Of a stretch of 64,000 nucleotides of DNA, positions 1 to 9,897 are shown piece after piece (the first letter of the stretch is position 1; the number at the start of each line of letters is the position of its first letter). The translations under genes and the position numbers were made by a program. The DNA is from Xylanibacter ruminicola Ga6B6. Lineage in GTDB: Bacteria > Bacteroidota > Bacteroidia > Bacteroidales > Bacteroidaceae. The notes below the pieces were generated by a model, which saw only the letters and a list, made by a program, of their open reading frames with translations, did no database searches and was not told the DNA's origin. The stretch is taken from assembly GCF_000687715.1 (NCBI RefSeq), contig NZ_JHXD01000001.1:310001-374000 (forward strand). The letters run 5' to 3'.

Positions 1-532
1 CCTGCAGCAGCTGGTAGGTGAACTCTGTAAATGATAGACCGTCGCGAGCAGTACCGTTCAAGCGCTGCTGTACGCTCTCCTTAGCCATCATATAGTTAAC
101 GGTGATGTGCTTACCAACCTCGCGTGCAAAATCAAGGAAGGTAAAGTCTTTCATCCAGTCGTAATTGTTAACCATCAGTGCAGCATTAGGCTCCTTCGAC
201 TCGAAGTCGAGGAACTTGGCAACCTGCTTCTTGATGCACTCCTGATTGTGATATAGTGTTTCGTTGTTAAGCAGATTACGCTCCTGGCTCTTACCCGATG
301 GGTCGCCAATCATACCTGTGGCACCACCTACCAGAATAACAGGACGGTGACCGCAACGCTGAAGGTGGCGGAGCATCATGATACCGCACAAGTGTCCGAT
401 ATGCAGTGAATCGGCTGTAGGGTCGGTACCCAGATAGGCTGTAACCATCTCTTTCTGGAGTAGTTCTTCTGTACCTGGCATCATCTGTGCCAGCATACCG
501 CGCCATTTCAGTTCTTCTACAAAGTTCTTCAT
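1..532 (-). CDS. tyrS: Tyrosine--tRNA ligase, N-terminal part (cut by window start)
   Basis: Class I aminoacyl-tRNA synthetase that charges tRNA-Tyr in the cytoplasm. Only the first 177 residues lie in the window; the gene continues beyond position 1. The start at 532 gives [14 protein letters not shown], and the Rossmann fold with the class I signature [10 protein letters not shown] follows, then [13 protein letters not shown], which is typical of TyrS. It is the last visible gene of the metK-hemD-rnpA-yidD run, 39 bp after yidD, with no promoter box in that gap, so it is probably co-transcribed. Identity is secure; length and KMSKS motif cannot be checked here. Confidence 0.95.
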   Translation of the reverse strand, partial: MKNFVEELKWRGMLAQMMPGTEELLQKEMVTAYLGTDPTADSLHIGHLCGIMMLRHLQRCGHRPVILVGGATGMIGDPSGKSQERNLLNNETLYHNQECIKKQVAKFLDFESKEPNAALMVNNYDWMKDFTFLDFAREVGKHITVNYMMAKESVQQRLNGTARDGLSFTEFTYQLLQ

Positions 533-571
533 TTTTATCTCTAAAATATTATTTCTTTATTCTTTATTTTA

Positions 572-802
572 CTAAGGAACGGGATCGTAACCCGAACCGC
601 CCCATGGGTTGCATCTTAATATGCGCCAGATAGCCAATCCTAAACCCTTGATGGGACCGTGCTTCATGATGGCCTGTTTGGCATACTCGCTACATGTGGG
701 AGTGAATCGGCACGAAGGTCCTAAAAGTGGTGAGATGGCCATTTGGTAAAAGCGGATAGGTAATACCAGCAGCCACGAAATGAGATGTATCAGCCTCTTC
801 AT
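572..802 (-). CDS. yidD: Membrane protein insertion efficiency factor YidD
   Basis: Small inner-membrane-associated protein (76 aa) thought to assist YidC/Sec insertion of membrane proteins. The sequence has the family core [14 protein letters not shown] with its paired cysteines, followed by the [12 protein letters not shown] ending, and an N-terminal amphipathic/hydrophobic stretch. Its start overlaps the rnpA stop by 4 bp (799-802), the standard rnpA-yidD arrangement in many bacteria, which suggests translational coupling. Length is normal for the family. Confidence 0.95.
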   Translation of the reverse strand: MKRLIHLISWLLVLPIRFYQMAISPLLGPSCRFTPTCSEYAKQAIMKHGPIKGLGLAIWRILRCNPWGGSGYDPVP

Positions 803-1194
803 GCTTTATCTTTAGCTATCTGCTTCATGAGACTTATCATCTTCTTCTCAACATCAAGTGTAGGGAAGTGTTTGTCGGTCAGCCAAATGATGGCTATCAA
901 TAGCATCTCGCCTTCGTTTACCTTCCCCTCGAGCAGTGATTTGTTCTTGCGGTAGGCTTCACGTACCTGACGTTTCACTCTATTTCTGTCAACCGCATGC
1001 TTAAAGCGTTTTTTAGGCACGCTGATGAGCAGTTGCACAGGGGCACATCCCTCATGGTGTTCTGTTTTAAGAAAAACAGCCCTTAGAGGATAAGCAGTCA
1101 GCGAGTGACTATTGCCTTTCTCAAAGAGCGTTTCTATCAGCAGGTTGCTGACGATGCGCTCCTCTTTGCTGAAGGTAGGCGCTGTCGTCATCAA
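799..1194 (-). CDS. rnpA: Ribonuclease P protein component
   Basis: Protein subunit of RNase P, which trims the 5' leader of tRNA precursors together with the RnpB RNA. The 131-aa product has the RNR signature ([13 protein letters not shown]) in its middle and a basic central helix, as expected. Two consecutive ATG codons open the frame, so the start may be one codon later. It lies 3 bp after hemD and overlaps yidD by 4 bp, so this is one operon. Unlike in many bacteria, rpmH is not beside it; here rpmH is near 57.4 kb. Confidence 0.93.
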   Translation of the reverse strand: MMTTAPTFSKEERIVSNLLIETLFEKGNSHSLTAYPLRAVFLKTEHHEGCAPVQLLISVPKKRFKHAVDRNRVKRQVREAYRKNKSLLEGKVNEGEMLLIAIIWLTDKHFPTLDVEKKMISLMKQIAKDKA

Positions 1195-1197
1195 TTC

Positions 1198-1947
1198 TTA
1201 GTCTTGTATTTCAAACAGGTAGTGCTGCAGAGCACCTGTCATTGATGGATACTTCTCGTTAGGAGCCTCGATATCCAAGCGCAGACCGGCTTCCTTGGCA
1301 GCTTTTGCTGTTGCTGGACCAAAAGTGGCGATAGCAATCTTGTCCTGCTTGAAGTTGGGGAAGTTCTTGGTCAGCGACTCGATTCCGGCAGGGCTGAAGA
1401 AAATCAGCATGTCGTAGTCGAAGTTCTTAACCTCTTCCTCAGTGAAGTCGTTGCTCACAGTCTTGTACATCACACACTCAGTATGCTGTAGCTTCTTAGA
1501 GTCGAGCAGGTTGGCCAGACTGTCGGTATGTACATCGCTCAGTGGAACAAGATACTTCTCGGTCTTATGCTTAACCATGGTAGGAATCAGATCGTCAATA
1601 CGACCAGTCTCACCAAAGAAGATCTTGCGCTTTCTGTACTGCACATATTTCTGGATGTACAAAGCAATAGTCTCGGTAACACAGAAATACTTCATGTCCT
1701 CAGGAATATTGATTCTGAGCTCCTTGGCCATATTGAAGAAATGGTCAATGGCATGACGCGAGGTAAATACGATGGCAGTGTGATCCAGGATGTTCACCTT
1801 CTGTGCACGGAAATCTTTAGAGCTGATTGCCTCGACCTTGATGAAAGGACGGAAAACCAGTTCAACACCAAACTTGTTCGCAATATCGAAATATGGCGAC
1901 TTCTCACTTGTTGGCTTAGGTTGTGAAACCAAAATCTTTTTGAGCAT
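1198..1947 (-). CDS. hemD: Uroporphyrinogen-III synthase
   Basis: Closes and inverts the linear tetrapyrrole hydroxymethylbilane to uroporphyrinogen III in haem/sirohaem biosynthesis. The 249-aa protein shows the two-domain HemD pattern: an N-terminal LVSQPKP strand, a TAIVFTSRHAIDHF segment, then IIFFSPAGIESL-like and KIAIATFGPATAKAAKEAGL segments near the C terminus. HemD is poorly conserved, so assignment rests on these segments and on the usual Bacteroidetes neighbours (DUF4271 gene 7 bp upstream, rnpA 3 bp downstream). Confidence 0.85.
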   Translation of the reverse strand: MLKKILVSQPKPTSEKSPYFDIANKFGVELVFRPFIKVEAISSKDFRAQKVNILDHTAIVFTSRHAIDHFFNMAKELRINIPEDMKYFCVTETIALYIQKYVQYRKRKIFFGETGRIDDLIPTMVKHKTEKYLVPLSDVHTDSLANLLDSKKLQHTECVMYKTVSNDFTEEEVKNFDYDMLIFFSPAGIESLTKNFPNFKQDKIAIATFGPATAKAAKEAGLRLDIEAPNEKYPSMTGALQHYLFEIQD

Positions 1948-1954
1948 ATGTGTC

Positions 1955-2971
1955 CTAAATATTTATTTTCAAATTCTCAGTTATTACCAGCAATCCGCTC
2001 CAGAGCGAAATTAAAGGTATCATTTCGAGGGCACAAAAGTACAAAATATTTTGCAGAAAACCTCCTTTTTGATTAAAAAAGATAACATAAGACTTATAAA
2101 ATGTGAGAATTTTAGCAAAAATAACGATAGTTGCGGTATAATAGATGGCATTTTGGAGTGAAAACTGGAAATATGCCAATAGTAATACCAATGGGAATAA
2201 TGCTACCCCTTCGAGTGATGTTATGAGTAGTAATGATCCCTGGAATTGTAAATTTTCTTTCTTTGAAAAGAATACACTGTTCACTATCGAATACAATATC
2301 ATTCTGCCTAACATATAAATCAGTATGCTCAATCCATATATGAACAGCAGCGTGTATTCGGACGAGAATACAAAGGTGTTAGCCACAAAATGGTTGGTGT
2401 AGAAGTAGTAGAGCAGGGCATATAGCAGACAGGTGATAAACAGGAACAGAAACTGGAATTTGATTTCGCTGCCTGTCTCGTCGAGCATCTGGACTGACTT
2501 GGATGGTGAGAAGAAATGCTTGGTCTGCTTGATAATAAATCCTGATATGCGCGATAAAGTGAATGTTATCAGCAGGAAGCAGAAAATCAGAATGCCTGTT
2601 ACAAAACTGTCGTTCTGAATAGTGTAGGGGATAGGGGCGCCCGAAACGCCAATACGCTCTACATTCAGTTCCGGATGATACATCGTGTTGTTCGAGAAGA
2701 AGTTCTCGCGGTAATAGTTCGGCAAACTCACTTCCTTCAGGTCGCGAGGTATCTCTTGTCCTGGTAAGTGCAGTGTGTCAGGTCTGCTGCTGTAATGAAT
2801 CTCTTTGGGTTCAAACCACTCTTGTATAGCCGAGTCCTGTTGGGCAGGCGTAGCATCTTTAGGCAACAACCGCAGCACCTCGTAGGGTGTCTGCGGTTTT
2901 GCCGTATGAACTGCCACCGTATCTTCGGGGGCAGATGTTATAGTAGTTAGGATGCTATCGTTCTCCAGCAT
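1955..2971 (-). CDS. DUF4271 domain-containing membrane protein
   Basis: Protein of 338 aa with a soluble N-terminal part of about 115 residues (PQTPYEVLRLLPKDATPAQQD) and then about six hydrophobic helices to the C terminus. This is the pattern of the Bacteroidetes DUF4271 family, which is commonly encoded beside hemD. Function is not known; location is presumably the inner membrane. It sits 7 bp before hemD and 6 bp after metK, so expression is tied to those genes. Confidence 0.75.
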   Translation of the reverse strand: MLENDSILTTITSAPEDTVAVHTAKPQTPYEVLRLLPKDATPAQQDSAIQEWFEPKEIHYSSRPDTLHLPGQEIPRDLKEVSLPNYYRENFFSNNTMYHPELNVERIGVSGAPIPYTIQNDSFVTGILIFCFLLITFTLSRISGFIIKQTKHFFSPSKSVQMLDETGSEIKFQFLFLFITCLLYALLYYFYTNHFVANTFVFSSEYTLLFIYGLSILIYMLGRMILYSIVNSVFFSKKENLQFQGSLLLITSLEGVALFPLVLLLAYFQFSLQNAIYYTATIVIFAKILTFYKSYVIFFNQKGGFLQNILYFCALEMIPLISLWSGLLVITENLKINI

Positions 2972-2977
2972 ATCTGA

Positions 2978-4234
2978 TTACAGTCCGAACTCTTTGCGGA
3001 TATCGTCTACACGGTCCAACTTCTCCCATGTAAACAGTTCAACATCCATCGTTTTTGTTTCGTGATAATGACTGGTGAAAGTCTTCTGTACAACCTCGCA
3101 CTTACGTCCCATGTGTCCGTAGGCTGCTGTCTCGCTGTACATAGGCTGACGGAGCTTCAGGGTACGCTCGATGGCCTTTGGACGCAGGTCGAAGAGCTTC
3201 TCAATTTTCTTGGCAATCTCGCCATCGCTCATCTGTACATTGCTGCGACCGTAGGTGTTTACATAGATGTTCATGGGCTTGGCCACACCGATGGCGTAGC
3301 TTATCTGTACCAGCATCTCATCGGCAACACCTGCTGCAACCATGTTCTTGGCAATGTGACGGGCTGCGTAAGCGGCGCTGCGGTCAACCTTTGATGAATC
3401 TTTACCCGAGAAGGCTCCACCTCCGTGGGCACCCTTACCACCGTAGGTATCTACAATGATCTTACGGCCTGTCAGACCAGTATCACCGTGAGGACCACCA
3501 ATCACAAACTTACCTGTTGGGTTTACGTAGTACTTGATGTCGAGTCCGAACAGGTCGAGTACTTTCTGTGAGTGAATCTGCTTCTTCACGCGTGGAATCA
3601 GGATGTTGATGACGTCGTCCTTGATCTTGGCCAACATCTTCTCGTCCTCGTCGAACTCGTCGTGCTGGGTTGATACCACGATGGTGTCGATACGCTCAGG
3701 GATACCCTCGTCTGAATATTGTACAGTTACCTGACTCTTAGAGTCGGGGCGTAGGTAAGTCATCTCCTTACCCTCCTTACGGATATCTGCCAGGGTACGC
3801 ATAATGAGGTGTGCCAGATCGAGGCTTACGGGCATGTAGCTTTCAGTCTCGTTGGTGGCGTAACCGAACATCATGCCCTGGTCGCCAGCGCCCTGTTCGT
3901 CTTCGTTGCCGTTGTCAACACCGCGGTTGATATCGGCACTCTGCTCGTGGATGGCACTCAGGATTCCGCATGAATCGCCGTCGAATTGATACTCTGCTTT
4001 GGTATAGCCAATGCGCTTAATTGTTTTGCGGGCCATAGTCTGCAGGTCGATGTACACATCACTGCGAACCTCACCCATGATTACTACCTGACCTGTAGTG
4101 ACAAACGACTCGATGGCACAGCGTGCCTTCGGGTCGTAAGCCAGGAATTGGTCAAGTATTGCATCAGATATCTGATCGGCCACCTTATCGGGATGGCCTT
4201 CAGATACTGATTCTGACGAAAATAGATAACTCAT
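2978..4234 (-). CDS. metK: S-adenosylmethionine synthase
   Basis: Makes S-adenosylmethionine from methionine and ATP in the cytoplasm. All family signatures are present: [18 protein letters not shown] at the N terminus, the [12 protein letters not shown] hexapeptide region, [14 protein letters not shown] and GGGAFSGKD (P-loop-like). At 418 aa it is slightly longer than the roughly 385-aa enzyme of E. coli, as usual in this phylum. Only 33 bp separate it from the M16 protease upstream and that gap has no promoter box, so it is probably read through from 7.1 kb. Confidence 0.97.
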   Translation of the reverse strand: MSYLFSSESVSEGHPDKVADQISDAILDQFLAYDPKARCAIESFVTTGQVVIMGEVRSDVYIDLQTMARKTIKRIGYTKAEYQFDGDSCGILSAIHEQSADINRGVDNGNEDEQGAGDQGMMFGYATNETESYMPVSLDLAHLIMRTLADIRKEGKEMTYLRPDSKSQVTVQYSDEGIPERIDTIVVSTQHDEFDEDEKMLAKIKDDVINILIPRVKKQIHSQKVLDLFGLDIKYYVNPTGKFVIGGPHGDTGLTGRKIIVDTYGGKGAHGGGAFSGKDSSKVDRSAAYAARHIAKNMVAAGVADEMLVQISYAIGVAKPMNIYVNTYGRSNVQMSDGEIAKKIEKLFDLRPKAIERTLKLRQPMYSETAAYGHMGRKCEVVQKTFTSHYHETKTMDVELFTWEKLDRVDDIRKEFGL

Positions 4235-4267
4235 TCTCTCTTAATTCTAAATACTTAATTCTAAATT

Positions 4268-7081
4268 TTACTCTGCGGGCAGCATGATCACCTCGGCACG
4301 GTTGCCCGACTTCAGAACCTCTTTTACAAGGGCACTGATGCTTTCAGGGGTCTGTGCGTTCACCAGCTTCTCATAGTTGCTGTGGAAGTCGATACCATAC
4401 TTGCGCCAGCCATTAATGATGCTCAGCCAGTAGCTGTTCTGCTTTACCTGGTCGCCATGGCTCTTCAGCATGTATTCCTTAACCTTCTGCAGTTTCTCTG
4501 CATCACAGGTCTTGGCCATAGCTGTCACCTCATCGCGCAGAATCATGATGGCAGTATCAGCCTTCTCTGGCTTCATGGGGCAAACGGCAAGGATCTGAGC
4601 AATAGTCTCAAAGTCGTTGCGCTCAATGCCGGCCATTGCCTGTACGGTATAGGCAGCGCTGGCATCTTCGCGAATCTTCTTCAGATATTCCATGCTGAGA
4701 ATCTGTCCAGCCATGTCAATTTTGATATCGTTCTCTGCTGTCATAGGAATATCTTCAGAGTACCACTGCATAACAGCAAAGGCCTTTGGTGTTTCAGCCT
4801 TCTGCTTGAAGTTGTTGATGGCAACACCCTTGAAGAGGGTAGATACTTTCGGACTCTTTACCACTTTTTTCTTGGCAGGCAGTGATGCCAGATAGGTTTC
4901 GATGAGTGGACGGATAGTGCTCTCGTCGTAGTTACCAATGATGGTAAAGGTAAAGGCAGCTGCGTTGGCAGTCTGTTCCTTGGCCATCTCGAGGATACGA
5001 TCGTAGCTCACCTTAGTCAAATCGGCTGTCGTCAGCACCTTGTTACGTGGGTTGTTGCAGGTGAGAGTGGCAGTCAGAGAATCCTGAAGTACTGCCTCGG
5101 GCTGCAACAGACGGTTCTTCAGACTTACCTCTGTGGTCTGCATCAGGTTGTCATACGATTTCTGGTCCTTTGCAATGTTGGTGAAATAGAGGTATACCAA
5201 CTGCAGCATAGTCTCAATATCCTTTGGTGTAGAGCTACCGCTTACATTTTGGCGGTTAGAGCCCAGTGAGATAGATGCACTGGCAATTTTACCGGCAAGG
5301 GCTTTCTCGAGCTCGGTGTGTGAGAAGTTGCCCAGACCGCTGGCTTCAATCACATCGTCGAACATCTTGATGTTGGCAAAGTCTTTCTCGCCATAAAGGG
5401 CCGAACCTCCAAATCCTTCACCGCGCAGCAATACCTGATCCTTCTTGAAGTCGGTCTGCTTCAGGATAACCTTGGCGCCGTTAGAAAGTGTCAACTCGGT
5501 ATAGCCAAACTGGTCGTTCTTGGTCTCTTTCTTGATGCTACCCTTCTTAGGCATGGTGGTCATCAATGGCTCATCCTTTACATTGTCGACGTAGGCTTTG
5601 ATCTGTGCCGAACGGGCGTTGGCAACAGCTTTCTTCATGCTGTCCTCTGTAGGATAAACATTGCCTTCCTTTTCAGTGTTCATGCTGAATACCACCAGGT
5701 TGCTGTCGGTGGGCAGGATCAGCTCCTTCATCAGAGCGTTGACAGTCTGCAAAGGCAGCATTGGTATAATCTGTTTCATGGTGGTGTAGATGTAATCAAT
5801 GCTTGGCATTGGTGTATTGTTCAGGAAGTTCTGAACACACTGATTTACAAACTGTGAGTTGTAACGCTTGTCTTTGTTTGAGTACTGCTTCTCAAGCTGA
5901 CTGGTATAGTTCTGCTTGAAACGGTTGTACTCTGTAGCTGTGAAACCGAACTCAGCAGCACGACGTGCTTCGGTGAGGGCGGCGGTAACAGCGGCTTCAA
6001 TCTGTCCGTCCTTAGGACTTAAGTCAATCTCAAATGCATCCATTGTGCTCGAGAGAATGTATCTGCCGTCGGCTGCTCTAGCGCTCAGGAATGGACTCTC
6101 GGGCTTCTCGGCATACTCCTTCAAACGGTCGTTCAGCATCAGAATGCATGCATCTTTCAGATAATCGGACAGCATGTAGGTAATTGTGCCCTTCAGTGAG
6201 TCGGGGAAAACCTCATGCTTCATCATGATCATCACCTCGTTGGTGCGCTGCTCTTTATCTTTGTCGATAACATAAATTGCTTCGGCATTGTCGGGCACAG
6301 GCTCCTTGGTAACGAGCGTGCGGTTCTCTGGCAGTACGATGGGTGAGAACATATCCTTGATCTTCTTCTCAATCTGATCTACATCAACATCACCTACTAC
6401 GATGATACCCTGATTGTCGGGACGGTACCACTTCTCGTAGTATGACTGCAGGAATGGACGCTCAAAGTTGTCGATAATCTCCATCAGACCGATAGGCATA
6501 CGATGGCCGTACTTTGAACCTGGATAAAGCTTGGGCAGATCGCGCTCCAGCATGCGCATGAAAGCACTGGTGCGCAGGCGCCACTCCTCATGAATCACAC
6601 CACGCTCCTTTTCAATCTCTTCCTGCTCCAGCAGCAAGCCGTCGGCCCAGTCGTAGAGAATCAGCAGACAAGAGTCTATGATACCCTCACGTGTGGTGGG
6701 GACATTACTGATGTTATATACGGTCTCATCGATTGATGTGTAGGCGTTCAGGTCACCACCAAAGTTGATACCTACGCTCTCACACCAACGAATCAGCTCG
6801 TTGCCCTTAAAGTGTTTCGATCCGTTGAAGGCCATGTGCTCAAGGAAGTGAGCCAGACCACGCTGATCGTCGTTCTCCTGAATAGAACCTACCTTCTGAG
6901 CAATGTAGAACTCAGCACGGTTCTCAGGCCAGTTGTTGTGACGGATGTAATAGGTTAATCCATTGTCAAGTTTACCGATGCGTACATCGGGATCTACGGG
7001 AATAGATGGCATCTGCATCTGTGCCATCATCGCTACTGTGCCGATCAGTGTCAGCAAAATGGTCGATAGAATTTTCTTCAT
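4268..7081 (-). CDS. Exported M16-family zinc metalloprotease
   Basis: Large peptidase (937 aa) of the pitrilysin/insulinase family. The chosen start gives a signal peptide (MKKILSTILLTLIGTVAMMAQ). The N-terminal M16 unit has the inverted zinc motif HFLEH followed by the downstream glutamates in ERGVIHEEW. A second, degenerate M16 unit fills the C-terminal half, as in bacterial PqqL-like proteins. A longer frame begins at 7153, but the -7 box at 7121-7128 would place the transcript start downstream of it, so 7081 is the better start. Likely periplasmic; substrate unknown. Confidence 0.9.
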   Translation of the reverse strand: MKKILSTILLTLIGTVAMMAQMQMPSIPVDPDVRIGKLDNGLTYYIRHNNWPENRAEFYIAQKVGSIQENDDQRGLAHFLEHMAFNGSKHFKGNELIRWCESVGINFGGDLNAYTSIDETVYNISNVPTTREGIIDSCLLILYDWADGLLLEQEEIEKERGVIHEEWRLRTSAFMRMLERDLPKLYPGSKYGHRMPIGLMEIIDNFERPFLQSYYEKWYRPDNQGIIVVGDVDVDQIEKKIKDMFSPIVLPENRTLVTKEPVPDNAEAIYVIDKDKEQRTNEVMIMMKHEVFPDSLKGTITYMLSDYLKDACILMLNDRLKEYAEKPESPFLSARAADGRYILSSTMDAFEIDLSPKDGQIEAAVTAALTEARRAAEFGFTATEYNRFKQNYTSQLEKQYSNKDKRYNSQFVNQCVQNFLNNTPMPSIDYIYTTMKQIIPMLPLQTVNALMKELILPTDSNLVVFSMNTEKEGNVYPTEDSMKKAVANARSAQIKAYVDNVKDEPLMTTMPKKGSIKKETKNDQFGYTELTLSNGAKVILKQTDFKKDQVLLRGEGFGGSALYGEKDFANIKMFDDVIEASGLGNFSHTELEKALAGKIASASISLGSNRQNVSGSSTPKDIETMLQLVYLYFTNIAKDQKSYDNLMQTTEVSLKNRLLQPEAVLQDSLTATLTCNNPRNKVLTTADLTKVSYDRILEMAKEQTANAAAFTFTIIGNYDESTIRPLIETYLASLPAKKKVVKSPKVSTLFKGVAINNFKQKAETPKAFAVMQWYSEDIPMTAENDIKIDMAGQILSMEYLKKIREDASAAYTVQAMAGIERNDFETIAQILAVCPMKPEKADTAIMILRDEVTAMAKTCDAEKLQKVKEYMLKSHGDQVKQNSYWLSIINGWRKYGIDFHSNYEKLVNAQTPESISALVKEVLKSGNRAEVIMLPAE

Positions 7082-7120
7082 GTCATTTAAGTTTGGTTGT
7101 TGCATAATTGTTATCGGGTG

Positions 7121-7128
7121 CAAAGTTA
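7121..7128 (-). promoter_or_regulatory. -7 box for the M16 protease gene
   Basis: Minus-strand TAACTTTG matches the Bacteroidetes TAnnTTTG box. A TTTG lies 22 bp further upstream (7151-7154). Predicted RNA start near 7115. Confidence 0.75.
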
Positions 7129-7187
7129 CACCTTTTTTGCTTATTTGTTGCAAATTCTACGTTAAACCTACGTTAAAACTAAATTAC

Positions 7188-8417
7188 CTAGACTAATAAT
7201 CGCTTAGCAAAGTAGCGAACGGGATACCATACAGAGAGAAAACCTACAATCAGCACCGTACAGAATACCAGGATGATATCCTCGGGATGCACGCTTACGG
7301 GGTAGGCGTTAATTACAAATGTGCCGCTCGATGAACCTAAGGCTACAATGCCGTATTGCTGCTGCAACCAGCACAGGGTCAGACCGATGATGATGCCTAA
7401 GATAGCACCGATGGCTGAAATCATACGCCCCTCGAACAGGAATATACGAACAATCTGCTTGTCGCTTGCACCGAGGTTGCGCAGCGTTACTACATCGTCT
7501 TTCTTGTCGATAATCAGCATCGACAGCGAGCCGATGATGTTAAAGCAGGCCACCATCAGGATGAAGGTCAGGAAGATATAGGCTATCAACTTTTCAATCT
7601 TCATAATCTTGAATGTGTCGTCCTGCTGTTCAAAGCGGTCTTTTACTACAAACTTGGTGCCACACAGCTGCTTAATCTGATCTTTTGTTTTGTCGAAGTT
7701 GCTGCCTGACTTCAGACGCAGTTCGAGCGACGAGAGCATGCCCTGTTGTCCAAAAATGCGACGAGCGAATGCGATGCTGGTCAGAATGTAGTTCTTGTCA
7801 TAGCGCGACTGCTTTACGTTGAACAGCACGCCAGGTGAGTAGAGCTCATCTTCCTCGAAAGCCTCGTCAGGATTGGTCATGTCTAACTGACCTTCGCGGC
7901 GTGGGGCATAAATGTGGATCGGCTCTTCGTAGGTGTAGCCTGTGCCTAACGTCTCGGCCAGTCGGATGCCTAAGGTGCCGTAGTCCATGTCGGCAGCATG
8001 CAGACTAAAATCACCATCGCCAACAAGAATCTCGTTGATGTGGGTAAGCTGGGCAAAGTTGTCATCAACACCTTTGATTACTACCATCGCCTGTCTACCA
8101 CGATAGATGGCCAGTGCCATATCCTCTACGCTCTCAGTAGCAACCTCAATCTCGGGCAACTGTCTTATTTCTGTCAGAATCGGGTCGTCGGCAGCTACGG
8201 TCTTTCCTTCGGCAGGTACCACTTTCAGCTGCGGGTCGAAACTTGTAAAGAATGTTGCTACCAGATCGTGGAATCCATTAAACACTGATAGTGTGACCAC
8301 CAGCGCCATTGTAGCTACGGCCACACCAATCACAGAGATACCACTGATGACGTTGATGGCATGAGTGGATTTCTTTGAGAACAGGTACCTGCGGGCAATA
8401 AAGAAAGGAAAGTTCAC
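7188..8417 (-). CDS. FtsX-like ABC transporter permease (LolC/LolE type)
   Basis: Inner-membrane permease (409 aa) with the MacB/LolE layout: one helix near residues 15-40, a long periplasmic domain of about 220 residues, then three helices near residues 270, 330 and 385. The N-terminal FFIARRYLFSKKSTHAINVISGISVIGVAV matches the LolC/LolE start. Its likely role is extraction of lipoproteins from the inner membrane for sorting to the outer membrane, working with a LolD ATPase encoded elsewhere. It is the last gene of the aroQ-OMT-rbfA operon, 5 bp after rbfA. Confidence 0.85.
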   Translation of the reverse strand: MNFPFFIARRYLFSKKSTHAINVISGISVIGVAVATMALVVTLSVFNGFHDLVATFFTSFDPQLKVVPAEGKTVAADDPILTEIRQLPEIEVATESVEDMALAIYRGRQAMVVIKGVDDNFAQLTHINEILVGDGDFSLHAADMDYGTLGIRLAETLGTGYTYEEPIHIYAPRREGQLDMTNPDEAFEEDELYSPGVLFNVKQSRYDKNYILTSIAFARRIFGQQGMLSSLELRLKSGSNFDKTKDQIKQLCGTKFVVKDRFEQQDDTFKIMKIEKLIAYIFLTFILMVACFNIIGSLSMLIIDKKDDVVTLRNLGASDKQIVRIFLFEGRMISAIGAILGIIIGLTLCWLQQQYGIVALGSSSGTFVINAYPVSVHPEDIILVFCTVLIVGFLSVWYPVRYFAKRLLV

Positions 8418-8422
8418 CTTTT

Positions 8423-8758
8423 TTACTTTTTCAAAAGTTCGTCGATGTGCTCAATATAGTCGAGCGAGTCGTCGATAAAGAATCGCAGCTCAGGGATAAT
8501 ACGCATCTGGTTTCTTACGCGAGTGCCTAACTCGTAGCGTATCTGTTTGGTATTGGCATTGATGTTGGCCAATATCTCTTCGCCCTTTTCGCTGGGGAAT
8601 ACACTCAGATAGGCGGTGCAGATACTCAGGTCGGGTGAAATCTTTGTACGTGTAACAGATATCATCACGCCATGGGTGGCACGCGTTTGCTGCTGGAATA
8701 TCAGCGAGAGCTCCTTTTGTAGCAATCTCGCAATCTTGTTTTGTCTTGTCTCTTGCAT
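8423..8758 (-). CDS. rbfA: Ribosome-binding factor A
   Basis: Late 30S subunit maturation factor (111 aa) that binds near the 5' end of 16S rRNA. The family pattern is visible: R..RIARLLQKELSLIFQQ at the start, the strand SVTRTKISPDLSICTAYLSVFP, and IRYELGTRVRNQMRIIPELRFFIDDSLDY at the end. It is 24 bp after the O-methyltransferase gene and 5 bp before the permease gene, so part of one operon. Confidence 0.93.
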   Translation of the reverse strand: MQETRQNKIARLLQKELSLIFQQQTRATHGVMISVTRTKISPDLSICTAYLSVFPSEKGEEILANINANTKQIRYELGTRVRNQMRIIPELRFFIDDSLDYIEHIDELLKK

Positions 8759-8782
8759 CTCTTAAATCTTGCTTCTAAATTG

Positions 8783-9409
8783 TTATTTCTTTCTTATCAA
8801 TGTAAGTCCGTCTCTTAGTGGCAGTATCACCTGCTCTACACGAGTGTCGCGGGCTATATAGTCGTTAAATGTCTCAATGCCCTTTGTTTGTCGGTCATTA
8901 TCGTAGGCATGGTCTATCACGTGACCGTCCCAAAGTGTGTTGTCGGCCAGTATAAAACCGCCAGGCTTCAGTATGCTCATCACCATCTCGTAACAGTCGC
9001 GATAGGTGCGTTTGTCGCCGTCCATAAAAGCCATATCAAAAGCGATGCCTAACTTAGGGGCTTCTTGTAACGCATCGCCGATGATGAACTCTATCTTATC
9101 GCCCACACTCGAACCTTCTATCCATGGGCGGGTAAAATCCTCCATTTCGTCGTTAATCTCAAAGGTATATAGGCGTCCGCCTTCTTCCAGCCCCTCTGCC
9201 ATCGATATAGCGCTGTAGCCGCTAAAGGTGCCTATCTCTAAGATGTTCTGGGGGCGAATCATCTTCACCAGCATCTTGAGCAGCCGACCTTGTAGGTGTC
9301 CACTCGCCATACGTCCGTGAATGGTGTGTATGTGGGTGGCGCGCCATAGTCGGTACAGGTAGTCAGGCTCTGGCTCCGTGTGTTGCAGGATATACTCGTC
9401 GAGCGTCAT
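8783..9409 (-). CDS. Class I SAM-dependent O-methyltransferase
   Basis: Methyltransferase of 208 aa in the caffeoyl-CoA O-methyltransferase-like group. The SAM-binding motif I is ILEIGTFSGYSAI, the acidic end of strand 2 is YTFEINDE, and the metal-binding region is AFMDGDKRTYRDCYEMV with ADNTLWDG. Substrate in bacteria is mostly unknown; small catechol-type molecules are possible. Its start overlaps the end of aroQ by 4 bp (9406-9409), so the two are translationally coupled. Confidence 0.9.
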   Translation of the reverse strand: MTLDEYILQHTEPEPDYLYRLWRATHIHTIHGRMASGHLQGRLLKMLVKMIRPQNILEIGTFSGYSAISMAEGLEEGGRLYTFEINDEMEDFTRPWIEGSSVGDKIEFIIGDALQEAPKLGIAFDMAFMDGDKRTYRDCYEMVMSILKPGGFILADNTLWDGHVIDHAYDNDRQTKGIETFNDYIARDTRVEQVILPLRDGLTLIRKK

Positions 9410-9822
9410 CCCTTCAGAGCTTCTATGGCCAAACGGTACGAATCAAGACCGAAACCGAGAATCACACCTTTGCAGGCGCATGAGATCATCGACTTATGAC
9501 GGAACTCCTCGCGCTGGTGCACATTCGAGATATGAACCTCGATCACAGGTGCTTTGAGTGAACGGATACAGTCCTGCAGAGCGATAGAGGTGTGGGTGTA
9601 AGCGCCAGCATTCAGCACAATGCCGTCGTAGTTAAAGCCAACCTCTTGCATCTTGTTAATCAGCTCACCCTCTACGTTGCTCTGATAATACTCGATGTCG
9701 ATGTCAGCAAAGCGCTTACGCAACTCAGGCAGGTATGCGTCGAACGACGACGAACCATAGATGCCTGGCTCTCTCTGGCCCAACAAGTTCAGGTTCGGAC
9801 CATTGATAATCAGAATCTTCAT
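9406..9822 (-). CDS. aroQ: Type II 3-dehydroquinate dehydratase
   Basis: Third step of the shikimate pathway: 3-dehydroquinate to 3-dehydroshikimate. The 138-aa length and the signature MKILIINGPNLNLLGQREP identify the type II dodecameric enzyme. The tyrosine in EPGIYG and the histidine in EVHISN are the expected active-site positions. First gene of a four-gene operon, transcribed from the minus-strand box at 9850-9857, divergent from xerD. Confidence 0.96.
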   Translation of the reverse strand: MKILIINGPNLNLLGQREPGIYGSSSFDAYLPELRKRFADIDIEYYQSNVEGELINKMQEVGFNYDGIVLNAGAYTHTSIALQDCIRSLKAPVIEVHISNVHQREEFRHKSMISCACKGVILGFGLDSYRLAIEALKG

Positions 9823-9849
9823 TTTTGTAACTTTGTATTAATACGGCTG

Positions 9850-9857
9850 CAAAGTTA
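9850..9857 (-). promoter_or_regulatory. -7 box for the aroQ operon
   Basis: Minus-strand TAACTTTG, 28 bp before the aroQ start. Together with 9890-9897 it forms a 10-bp inverted repeat (TGCAAAGTTA ... TAACTTTGCA), so two promoters stand back to back. Confidence 0.7.
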
Positions 9858-9889
9858 CAAATATTTTTCTATATATTAGAAAAAAATAC

Positions 9890-9897
9890 TAACTTTG
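9890..9897 (+). promoter_or_regulatory. -7 box for xerD
   Basis: Plus-strand TAACTTTG, 16 bp before the xerD ATG. The predicted leader is only about 10 nt. Confidence 0.7.

Noticed and set aside
4235..4267. SAM riboswitch before metK
   Set aside because: The gap to the upstream gene is only 33 bp and AT-rich; no room for a riboswitch fold.
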